Shown piece after piece: positions 30,605-39,003 of a stretch of DNA of 64,000 nucleotides. The stretch is from Caecitellus pseudoparvulus (taxonomy: Eukaryota; Bigyra: Bicosoecida), in NCBI GenBank assembly GCA_965644315.1, contig CBFFRQ010000030.1, positions 62,001 through 126,000 on the forward strand. The letters run 5' to 3'. Positions within the stretch are counted from its first letter, which is position 1, and every line of letters begins with the position of its first letter. A program made the position numbers and the translations under genes. A model generated the notes under the pieces. That model saw nothing but the letters and a program-made list of their open reading frames with translations, was not told the DNA's origin and searched no databases.

Positions 30605-31415
30605 GCTGTAAACAGGAAGGGGTGCCTCAAAGGTGCTCTGTTTGCTCGTGGGCTTTCGTTGGTACGCGGAGCGTGGAGTCTGAATTGTGCCCAGCGCGCT
30701 TCTGACACAAAGAGACCGCGCTCATTCAACCAAGGCTGCTTGCATGCAAAGGCTGCAATGCCCCTTGGACTGTCAGTTGTGTCACAGTTTCGCACGACAA
30801 GAAATGCCAGTGTCGACCTCATGTGGGCGCCTACGCGGCTTGACAGGAAGCCTGGGGCATGCGGCCTGCAGGGAAGAAGGCTGTCGTTCGCCTGCGGAGT
30901 GGGTCGAGACCACTGCCAAAATATGGGTCAATAAACTGTCTATAGTGATCAGCTTAAGAGAGCGGCCTCGAATGCCTGCTGGAGAATGCAGCCAAGTCCC
31001 GACCTGGCCTGCAGAGCCCTGCTGCAAAGTGGTTGACCCCTTGAAAATGAAAGAAAGCAGTGCCAAATCACACCAGCACAAGGACCGTTGGTGCGGGGTT
31101 ATCAAGTCAAAATGTCATGATCGGTGAGTCTGAAGGGTCTGCTTCGCTCCGCTCAGACCGGGCCTGCTGTGACTCCGCAGAGCTTGCTACGCAAGCACAA
31201 AACACACCGTCCCAACCCATCGCCTGTGGACCGGTTATCCGTTTTCCGTATCCTGAACACCTCTATGCATCGGTTGGCATGTGAACCAGCCCCGTGTGTG
31301 CTTCAGTATTGATCCCCTGGAAACTGACCACCTGCAACTCCCGCACATTCCGCCCACGCTGTACCAGGGCACCGCTTTCGCTGCCAAAGACACGTGCATC
31401 TTCCCATTAGCCGCA
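30605..31415. other. Divergent intergenic region, MTG1 / first surface-protein gene
   Basis: An 811-bp region, clearly poorer in GC than the genes, between the minus-strand MTG1 gene and the first plus-strand surface-protein gene. It should hold both promoters. No frame looks protein-like. One weak hairpin with arms GGTCTG and CAGACC lies at 31136-31159. I see no tRNA or mobile element. Confidence 0.5.
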
Positions 31416-34103
31416 ATGCCCATAAAAGAAGAGCTAAAAGGACCCGTTTTGAGGCAATGCGTGGCGTGTGGTACTCCGCGCGCTCTGCACTTCCTTCTCG
31501 GGGTGTGCCTGGCTCTGCTGCACTCCGCCAGATTCACACACGGCGAAGAAACTGAGCCAACAACGACTAGACCGCAAAATGAGCATGTTCTACCCACTGA
31601 CAAGACGTACCACACACTTGGTAGCCGAAAGTTGACAACTTGGAGCACCCCAACGGTTCCAAGAGGATTGGCTGCCGGTTTTGACCCGTGCGCGGCGTCA
31701 CACCCTATGGTCGAAGGGGAAAGCCATTCGTGCTGCATCGGCACTGACAGGCGGGCCTGGTGCAAAGGGAGCAACGAGTACCTTCAAACGCTTGGAGCTG
31801 AAGGAGAGACGCAGCTTGACTATGCACACGTTGAAGGCCTGCCGCCTGGCAACGTCACTCACATCGTCGCCGGGCTCAGGTTCTCTTGTGCGTACATGGC
31901 ACACGCTGAGCTGTACTGCTGGGGCGATGACACGCATGGGCAAATATCCCTTGTCCCCTCAACTTCTGGTCAAGTGAGTAGGCCAACAACCTTGGTCTTT
32001 GACGATCTGCCAGCCGCGTCCAAGCTGGTTGCAGGGAACACACACCTGTGCGCTTTGTTTGACATGGGTGAATTTGAAGGTTGGTTGAATTGCTGGGGGC
32101 GCCCAACTGACGAATGTGGATCCATGTATGAGTTGCCAGGAAGTTCCTCCACCTCAATTATGTCCTCTTTCTCAACCTTAGAGTCCCTAGCTCTTGTCGA
32201 AGGCGAGTTCGAAGCCCTGGACGTCTGCGCATTTGGGGGAACCACCTGTGCACTGCTAGTCATCTTAGACGAAGTTTGGGTTGTGTGCGGAGGGGGCATT
32301 CGGGGCGGTGTTGTCACGAGCTTGAACGTGACAGCCTCCCCACTGACAGGCTTGGAGCGACTGACCTGTGGCGGGGACGTGTGCGTTGAGCACAGCCCGC
32401 TGGCCGAATGCTGGACAGTGCCAGACTGCAAAGCGACGACTTCGCCAACGCCTTCCATGTCTCCGGCAAGCTCTCTTTCCCCTTCAGGCACACCAACGGC
32501 CTCCCTGTCTGTAGCCTCAACAGCTGCAACGATACTGTCCTCGTCGTTACCCCCAATGCCAAGTGCCTTTGCGACCCAGACCACAACAGCAAGTGTCTCA
32601 ACGTCTGCACAGATGGCACAAACTAAAACACCGAATTCCACAACATCGACTACTTTACTTCCGACTTCTACCGCACTCGTGTCCAGAACGCCAAGTGCCA
32701 CCCCAAGTGTATCAGCCAATTCGACCTTCCCGACCACGGTCAGCTCTTCACCAACGCCATCAGCAAGTGCTTTTCCGAGTGCCTCGCCAACAGCACCCAC
32801 GACACCCACAATCGCACCCACTTCATTCTCAACACCTACGGGCTCACCCTCGTCCACTGTATCCACGACGCCCACTGGCTCTTCCTCTCCCACTGCATCC
32901 ACCACACCCACTTCCTCGCCAACTACGTCTGCGACTTCGGCCATCGTTCCTCCAACACCATTCTCTACCACACCCACCATCCCACCTTCTCCAAGCACTG
33001 CGCCATCCTCCCCTCCCAGCCCCGACCCAACATCAACCTCCACGCCACAGCCCACCATCCACGCAACACAGCCCAACTCCACCCTCACCGATACAAACAA
33101 CCAGGTGCCCCCCTCCGACACAGACCAGTCGACATCCGGCGGCAACGCCACAGCTCCACCCCCCACATCCGACACACAGCCCGCCCCCTTCACACACGCC
33201 ATGGCCGTCCCCGGCACACCTGCATTCTACACACTCATCGGCGCCGCCCTCGCACTGGCCCTCCTCGCCGCTGTGGCCTTGACACTACTCAGACGGTACA
33301 GGCGCCGCCACCCGCCCTCAGCCATATCCCCCTCACACCGCCTGCAGCACTCACACAGCAAGCGCCACATCAAAGGCATCAACCCCATGCACACACCGCG
33401 CACAGGCACCAGCGCCCTGCGTGCTGACCAGTCCGCAGTGCGGCCACTCCCCCGTGCCCTGTCCCTGTCGTCGGACCTGCAGCTGCTGCCGGGGCACCGG
33501 GCCTCCATCATTGGCGACGCCACAGTGGCCATGCACGTGCTGGCAGCAAATGGCCACGCACAGCAGCACGATGCCAAGGCTGCACCCGGATCACGTGTCG
33601 CAGCAGGCACAGCCACCACCCCCACTGCCCTCAACGGCCGCCTCGTGGCCGGTGCACATGCCAGCGGGCAGCGGGCTGGCACAGCGACTGTTGCACGGGA
33701 AGCAGGACGAGCGGCCAACCGCCACCTGTCCATGGCCCGTGCGGCACATGTGCGGTCCCTGCTCACCCGGTACGATGACGGCCGCTCCTCGCCTGGCAAG
33801 GCCCGCCCCACGACAGCCAAGCGGGCCCAGCGCCGGCGCTTCTCCACACACACAGTGCGGCGGCAAGCCAGCGGGATCCACGAGCCGGCGCTCAACGCTG
33901 GCGACGTGTCTCGTGGCTATGCAGCGGTGCACATGGCGGGGACAGTGCAAGTGGTCACCTCACAACAGGGTAGTCTGGCGGGCACACGTCAAGGTGCACC
34001 GAGGGCACAGTCTGCTGTGCGCGGTGTGGTGCAGGGGCTGGGCTGGGCCCGTGCACAGCAGGCACGGTCACGTCGGCGTCAGAGGGGTGGACGGGGGACG
34101 TGA
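31416..34103 (+). CDS. RCC1-like surface protein with S/T/P stalk, copy 1
   Basis: First of three tandem paralogues; function unknown. The 895 residues comprise: a signal peptide (ALHFLLGVCLALLHSARF, after a basic start; the ATG is chosen for this); a Cys-rich ectodomain (about 90-340) with RCC1-like blades (SHSCCIGTDRRAWCKG, ELYCWGDDTHGQIS, WLNCWGRPTDECG, VCAFGGTTCALL); a Ser/Thr/Pro stalk (about 340-590) with a few 12-residue units such as TTPTGSSSPTAS; one membrane span (about 603-625, FYTLIGAALALALLAAVALTL) with a stop-transfer RRYRRRH; and a 260-residue basic tail. The stalk is mucin-like and probably O-glycosylated (inference). Its tail is nearly the same as in copies 2 and 3, while its ectodomain is the most divergent. 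The order suggests an adhesion or sensing receptor; no enzymatic motif is visible. Confidence 0.75.
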   Translation: MPIKEELKGPVLRQCVACGTPRALHFLLGVCLALLHSARFTHGEETEPTTTRPQNEHVLPTDKTYHTLGSRKLTTWSTPTVPRGLAAGFDPCAASHPMVEGESHSCCIGTDRRAWCKGSNEYLQTLGAEGETQLDYAHVEGLPPGNVTHIVAGLRFSCAYMAHAELYCWGDDTHGQISLVPSTSGQVSRPTTLVFDDLPAASKLVAGNTHLCALFDMGEFEGWLNCWGRPTDECGSMYELPGSSSTSIMSSFSTLESLALVEGEFEALDVCAFGGTTCALLVILDEVWVVCGGGIRGGVVTSLNVTASPLTGLERLTCGGDVCVEHSPLAECWTVPDCKATTSPTPSMSPASSLSPSGTPTASLSVASTAATILSSSLPPMPSAFATQTTTASVSTSAQMAQTKTPNSTTSTTLLPTSTALVSRTPSATPSVSANSTFPTTVSSSPTPSASAFPSASPTAPTTPTIAPTSFSTPTGSPSSTVSTTPTGSSSPTASTTPTSSPTTSATSAIVPPTPFSTTPTIPPSPSTAPSSPPSPDPTSTSTPQPTIHATQPNSTLTDTNNQVPPSDTDQSTSGGNATAPPPTSDTQPAPFTHAMAVPGTPAFYTLIGAALALALLAAVALTLLRRYRRRHPPSAISPSHRLQHSHSKRHIKGINPMHTPRTGTSALRADQSAVRPLPRALSLSSDLQLLPGHRASIIGDATVAMHVLAANGHAQQHDAKAAPGSRVAAGTATTPTALNGRLVAGAHASGQRAGTATVAREAGRAANRHLSMARAAHVRSLLTRYDDGRSSPGKARPTTAKRAQRRRFSTHTVRRQASGIHEPALNAGDVSRGYAAVHMAGTVQVVTSQQGSLAGTRQGAPRAQSAVRGVVQGLGWARAQQARSRRRQRGGRGT

Positions 34104-34596
34104 TGACGGTCGCGAGCGTGCTACATGACTTTCCAGAAGCGTTGTTGTGCTTGGACGGAGATGGTGAGGGCGTGCATGAACTCTGGCTGGGGAGGCAATG
34201 CTTGAGAGAGTCGCGCACATCCATTGTTTGCTTGATGCATGGAAGTTGTTGAATGCTTGGTTTCCCTTGTTGTTGTGTGTTCTATTTCTGCACCCGGGTG
34301 AGGCGACAGTGGGGCTGAGGTAGGGCGTGCTGCGTGCCAGCACGTTTGTGACTCCAGCGAAACTTCAATGCAACGCCATCGCAAAATCTGACTCATCCTC
34401 AGATCTTCAGTCAAAGTGTAAGAAAACCACGCTGTATGGTGTCAAAAGAGTTCCCCGCCACTTGCTGCTATCATCTTGCTTGCATTCGCTGTGGCTCAAC
34501 TTCGCAGATTCCGCAAGTCCCGCAAGCACCAGCCCGGACAACGCCACGAGGAAAGTTTCCAAGTTGAGCGACTGGGTGGGCTTTCTACACTTGAAA
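34104..34596. repeat. Duplicated spacer after copy 1
   Basis: This 493-bp spacer resembles the one after copy 2 (38512-39003), so it is part of the tandem duplication unit. The segment 34116-34200 also recurs after copy 3 (41569-41640). It has lower GC than the genes. On the minus strand, frame 34121-34192 encodes the same C-terminal peptide as the LRR gene at 41574. The second half precedes copy 2 and should include its promoter. Confidence 0.8.
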
Positions 34597-37500
34597 ATGA
34601 CGTCCAAGTCTGCACAGTTGCTTCACCGCACCAGCCGTGGCAGGTCAGACGCGGTGCAGCTGCTGTTGTTGGTATGCCTCCTGCTTCAGGCTTCTGACAG
34701 CCTGGCCTTCCGTGACACAAACAGCTCAAACAAGCATGATGCACACATGACCCATACATACCTTGTATCAACTACAGCAGCGTCACGTGGGACTGATTCA
34801 TCTGGCTCTTGGGGCGCCCCCAGGGCTCTGGCTCCACTCAGCCCATGCTCACCCTCGCTTGACGTGGCTGCGGGGACGAGCCATGCGTGCTGTATCGGGA
34901 CTGATGAGCGTGCCTGGTGCAGAGGTGCGAACTCGTACTTCCAAAGTCTTGGTGAGGGGGGAGGCTGCAATGACACGTTCAGCAAAGTTCGCCACTTGCC
35001 GGCCATCGAAGTGACCTCCATCGCTGTGGGGAGCAAGCACTCCTGTGCTGTAGTGGTAGGTGAGGGTGTGTACTGCTGGGGCGACGATACCTTTGGCCAG
35101 ATTTCCTCCACACCTTCAACCACTGGCCAAGTGAGTAGGGAAACAGATCTTGCGCTGAGCACTTCGGACACAATCGAAAAGGTGGTCACTGGAAACTCGC
35201 ACACGTGCTTCATCTACGGGTTTAGCGGGCTGTTTAATGGTGTCAGATGCTGGGGACAACCGTCAAACGACTGTGGAACTGCGTTTGCAAAGCTTGGAAC
35301 AGCGTCAGACTCAGAACCACCAAGATTCATCGAGGAGGTAGAGCCATCACTTGCGGGGGTACCCATGATCCCGATCGACATCTGCGCCTTCGGAGCACAC
35401 ACATGTGTACTCTTGATTGAAACCAACACGTTGTGGACTGTTTGCGGTGGGGGGGGATTCGAACTCAGTGAAAGCGTTCCTCTTGGAACATCCTCAACGT
35501 ATTTCACCGGAGATGAAAAGCTCTCTTGCTCAACATCAGTGTGTCTTGAGAACAGCCCTTTCGGAAAGTGCTGGCCAGTCAGCGAATGTCCAATCCTTCC
35601 AAGCTCTGGCCCGATTGCCGCTTACTGTCCACCATCGCCCTCCCCAACTCCAACTTCTGGACCTTCGACAACACCATCAGCTACACCGTTGACAACGCAA
35701 ACAGCCTGGCCCTCCCCATCCACGACAACCACGGCATCAGGTCCAGCGTCACCCTCCACATCGCCTACTGCGTCTACAACAACCACGGCATCAGGTCCAG
35801 CGACGCCATCCACATCGCCTACTGCGTCTACAACAACCACGGCATCAGGTCCAGCGACGCCATCCACATCGCCTACTGCGTCTACAACAACCACGGCATC
35901 AGGTCCAGCGTCACCCTCCACATCGCCTACTGCGTCTACAACAACCACGGCATCAGGTCCAGCGTCACCCTCCACATCGCCTACTGCGTCTACAACAACC
36001 ACGGCATCAGGTCCAGCGACGCCATCCACATCGCCGACAGCGTCTACGACAACCACGGCATCAGGTCCAGCGACGCCATCCACATCGCCGACGGCGTCTA
36101 CAACAACCACGGCATCAGGTCCAGCGACGCCATCCACATCGCCGACGGCGTCTACGACAACCACAGGCTCGCTGTCGCCGACTACATCCACAACACCCAC
36201 AAGCTCGGCCTCGCCCACTGCATCCACGACGCCCACTGGCTCACCCTCGCCTACTGGCTCACCCTCGCCCACTGCATCCATCACGCCCACTGGCTCACCG
36301 TCACCCACTGCATCCATCACGCCCACTGGTACACCCTCGCCCACTGCATCTACCACGCCCACTGGATCACCCTCGCCCACTGCATCCAGCACGCCCACTG
36401 GCTCACCGTCGCCCTCTGCATCCAGTACGCCCACTGGTACACCCTCACCCACTGCATCCACTACGCCCACTGGCTCACCATCGCCCACTGCATCTACAAT
36501 ACTGACTGGTAAACTGTCGCCCACTGCATCTACAATACTGACTGGGTCACCGCTGCCCTCTGCATCCACGATGCCCACTGGCTCACCGTCACCCTCTGCA
36601 TCCACGACGCCCACTGAGGCGCCCTCGCCCACTGCATCCAGTACGCCCACTGGCTCGCCCTCACCCACTGCATCCACCACGCCCACTGGCTCACCGTCAC
36701 CCTCTGCATCTACCACGCTCACTGGCTCACCGTCGCCCACTGCATCCACGACGCCCACTGGCTCGCCCTCACCCACTGCATCCACGACGCCCACTGGCTC
36801 ACCGTCGCCCTCTGCATCTACCACGCTCACTGGCTCACCCTCGCCCACTTCATCCACCACGCCCACTGGATCACCCTCGCCCACTGCATCCACGACGCCC
36901 ACTGGCTCGCCCTCACCCACTGCATCCACCACGCCCACTGGCTCACCGTCGCCCTCTGCATCTACCACGCTCACTGGCTCACCCTCGCCCACTTCATCCA
37001 CCACGCCCACTGGATCACCCTCGCCCACTGCATCCACGACGCCCACTGGCTCACCGTCGCCCTCTGCATCCAGTACGCCCACTGGCTCACCCTCGCCCAC
37101 TGCATCTACCACGCCCACTGGCTCACCGTCGCCCTCTGCATCCACGACGCCCACTGGCTCACCCTCGCCCACTGCATCCACGACGCCCACTGGCTCACCG
37201 TCGCCCTCTGCATCTACCACGCTCACTGGCTCACCCTCGCCCACTTCATCCACCACGCCCACTGGCTCACCCTCGCCCACTGCATCTACCACGCCCACTG
37301 GCTCACCGTCGCCCACTGCATCCACGACGCCCACTGGATCACCGTCACCCACTGCATCCACGACTTCAACCATATCACCAACCACTTCATTTTCAGCCCC
37401 ACCCACTGGTACACCGTCACCCAGCACTGCACCGTCCACATCTCCCAGCTCAGGCCCCACATCACCACCCACCTCACAACCCAACTCCACACTCATCGAC

Positions 37501-38511
37501 ACAAGCCGCCAGGCCCCTCCCTCCGACAAGGAACAGTCGACTTCCGGCGGCAACGGCACAGCTCCACTCCCCACACCTGACAAACAGCCCGCCCCCTTCG
37601 CTCACGCCATGGCCGTCCCAGGCACACCTGCGTTCTACACACTCATCGGTGCCATCCTCGCACTGGCCCTCCTCGCCGCTGCGGCCCTAACCCTGCTCAG
37701 ACGACACAGGCGCCGCCATCTGCCTTCCGCAACACACACGCGCCGCCTGCAGCACTCACACAGCAAGCGCCACATCAAGGGCATCAACCCCATGCACACA
37801 CCGCGCACAGGCACCAGCGCCCTGCGTGCTGACCAGTCCGCAGTGCGGCCACTCCCCCGCGCCCTGTCCCTGTCGTCAGACCTGCAGCTGCTGCCGGGGC
37901 ACCGGGCCTCCATCATTGGCGACGCCACGGTGGCCATGCACGTGCTGGCAGCAGATGGCCACGCACAGCAGCACGACGCCAAGGCTGCACCCGGATCACG
38001 TGTCGCGGCAGGCACAGGCGCAGCACCCACTGCTCTCAGCGGCCGCTTCGTGGCTGGTGCACATGCCAGCGGGCAGCGGGCTGGCACAGCGACTGTTGCA
38101 CGGGAAGCAGGACGAGCGGCCAACCGCCACCTGTCCATGGCCCGTGCGGCACATGTGCGCTCCCTGCTCACTCGCTATGATGACGGCCGCTCCACGCCTG
38201 GCAGGGCCCGCCCCACGACAGCCAAGCGGGCCCAGCGCCGGCGCTTCTCCACCCACACAGTGCGGCGGCAAGCCAGCGGGATCCACGAGCCGGCGCTCAA
38301 CGCTGGTGATGTGTCTCGTGGCTATGCAGCGGTGCACATGGCGCTGCCAGCGCCAGAGGTCACCTCACAGCAGGGTAGTCTGGCGGGCACTCGCCGGGGT
38401 GCGCCAAGGGCACAGTCTGCTGTGCGCGGTGTGGTGCAGGGGCTGGGCTGGGCCCGTGCACAGCAGGCACGGTCACGTCGGCGTCAGAGGGGGGGACGGG
38501 GCATGTCATGA
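34597..38511 (+). CDS. RCC1-like surface protein with long repeat stalk, copy 2
   Basis: Largest of the three paralogues, 1304 residues. The ATG at 34597 starts MTSKSAQLLHRT and leads into the signal peptide (QLLLLVCLLLQASDSLA). Ectodomain (about 80-330): HACCIGTDERAWCRGANSYF, GVYCWGDDTFGQISS, TCFIYGFSGLFNGVRCWGQ, DICAFGAHTCVLL and LSCSTSVCLENSPFGKCW. These are RCC1-like blades stabilised by many cysteines. The stalk (about 350-960) consists of eight 18-residue repeats, then about 33 copies of a 12-residue unit. A membrane span near residues 1011-1035 and the shared basic tail (HSKRHIKGINPMHT, RAQRRRFSTHTVRRQASG) follow. Copies 2 and 3 share about 60% or more of ectodomain residues by eye; copy 1 is more distant. 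The stalk is about 600 residues against 250 in copy 1, so length varies by unit number. Confidence 0.75.
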   Translation: MTSKSAQLLHRTSRGRSDAVQLLLLVCLLLQASDSLAFRDTNSSNKHDAHMTHTYLVSTTAASRGTDSSGSWGAPRALAPLSPCSPSLDVAAGTSHACCIGTDERAWCRGANSYFQSLGEGGGCNDTFSKVRHLPAIEVTSIAVGSKHSCAVVVGEGVYCWGDDTFGQISSTPSTTGQVSRETDLALSTSDTIEKVVTGNSHTCFIYGFSGLFNGVRCWGQPSNDCGTAFAKLGTASDSEPPRFIEEVEPSLAGVPMIPIDICAFGAHTCVLLIETNTLWTVCGGGGFELSESVPLGTSSTYFTGDEKLSCSTSVCLENSPFGKCWPVSECPILPSSGPIAAYCPPSPSPTPTSGPSTTPSATPLTTQTAWPSPSTTTTASGPASPSTSPTASTTTTASGPATPSTSPTASTTTTASGPATPSTSPTASTTTTASGPASPSTSPTASTTTTASGPASPSTSPTASTTTTASGPATPSTSPTASTTTTASGPATPSTSPTASTTTTASGPATPSTSPTASTTTTGSLSPTTSTTPTSSASPTASTTPTGSPSPTGSPSPTASITPTGSPSPTASITPTGTPSPTASTTPTGSPSPTASSTPTGSPSPSASSTPTGTPSPTASTTPTGSPSPTASTILTGKLSPTASTILTGSPLPSASTMPTGSPSPSASTTPTEAPSPTASSTPTGSPSPTASTTPTGSPSPSASTTLTGSPSPTASTTPTGSPSPTASTTPTGSPSPSASTTLTGSPSPTSSTTPTGSPSPTASTTPTGSPSPTASTTPTGSPSPSASTTLTGSPSPTSSTTPTGSPSPTASTTPTGSPSPSASSTPTGSPSPTASTTPTGSPSPSASTTPTGSPSPTASTTPTGSPSPSASTTLTGSPSPTSSTTPTGSPSPTASTTPTGSPSPTASTTPTGSPSPTASTTSTISPTTSFSAPPTGTPSPSTAPSTSPSSGPTSPPTSQPNSTLIDTSRQAPPSDKEQSTSGGNGTAPLPTPDKQPAPFAHAMAVPGTPAFYTLIGAILALALLAAAALTLLRRHRRRHLPSATHTRRLQHSHSKRHIKGINPMHTPRTGTSALRADQSAVRPLPRALSLSSDLQLLPGHRASIIGDATVAMHVLAADGHAQQHDAKAAPGSRVAAGTGAAPTALSGRFVAGAHASGQRAGTATVAREAGRAANRHLSMARAAHVRSLLTRYDDGRSTPGRARPTTAKRAQRRRFSTHTVRRQASGIHEPALNAGDVSRGYAAVHMALPAPEVTSQQGSLAGTRRGAPRAQSAVRGVVQGLGWARAQQARSRRRQRGGRGMS
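35722..36153 (+). repeat. Eight tandem 54-nt repeats in the stalk of copy 2
   Basis: Exactly eight 54-nt units encode TTTTASGPASPSTSPTAS, with Ala/Thr variation at the tenth residue. The array is absent from copies 1 and 3. Nucleotide identity between units is very high, so the expansion is recent or kept uniform by conversion. Confidence 0.92.
36154..37375 (+). repeat. About 33 tandem 36-nt repeats in the stalk of copy 2
   Basis: The units encode variants of TTPTGSPSPTAS; substitutions include TL for TP and SSS for TAS. Higher-order blocks of several units are themselves repeated between 36640 and 37300. The same unit forms the stalk of copy 3 and occurs a few times in copy 1. Because the unit is a multiple of three, copy-number change keeps the frame. 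Confidence 0.92.
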
Positions 38512-39003
38512 CGTGCGTGTGCGTGCTACATGACTTTCCAGAAGCGTCGTTGGGCTCGGACGGAGATGGTGAGGGCGTGCATGAACTCTGGCTGGGGAGG
38601 CAATACTTGAAATTGTGGCGCACAACTAGTTTTTGTTTGATGCATGGATACGGTGTAAGGTTTGATTTACTTCGTTGCAGTACGTTCCTTTTTTTTACCC
38701 AGACCAGGCGAGGTTGATGCTCAGGGTGTAAAGGCTGCATGCCAGTCCGTTTGTGACTCCGTCTAAACTGCAATACAACGTTGTAGCCAAATCCGTCTCA
38801 TCCTCAATACTGCTGTCATGTCCCGAAAAAGGCATATTTAGCGATGTCAAGCAGCTTTCCTGTGGTTTTCTACTGCACTTCTTTCTTGGTTTTGTTGTGG
38901 CTCACCATCGCAGATTCCGCAAGACCCGCACACACCAGCTCCGACAACGCCACAACCATAGTCTCCCAGCTGAGCACCCAAACGGGCATTCCACGCTTGT
39001 CCA
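38512..39003. repeat. Duplicated spacer after copy 2
   Basis: Homologous to 34104-34596. It begins with the module also present after copies 1 and 3 (from 38521) and ends with a segment that matches the 5' region of copy 2 (for instance GTTTGTGACTCC near 38748 and near 34345). Small insertions and deletions have accumulated. No gene is visible. Confidence 0.8.

Noticed and set aside
31970-33217. Antisense open frame of about 415 codons over copy 1
   Set aside because: It mirrors the low-complexity Ser/Thr/Pro stalk; no independent evidence.
35568-36512. Plus-strand frame reading HWLTLAHCIHHA-type repeats
   Set aside because: A second open frame of the same repeat arrays, for the same reason.
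35722-37375. CRISPR-like array
   Set aside because: The 36-nt units are contiguous, have no unique spacers, encode a protein stalk in frame, and the genome is eukaryotic.
35622-37583. Antisense open frame of about 650 codons with repeated VGVVDAVGEGEP
   Set aside because: It is the reverse complement of the 36-nt stalk repeats; a unit divisible by three without stops keeps all its frames open. It has no signal, start context or family match, while the sense frame has a signal peptide and membrane span.
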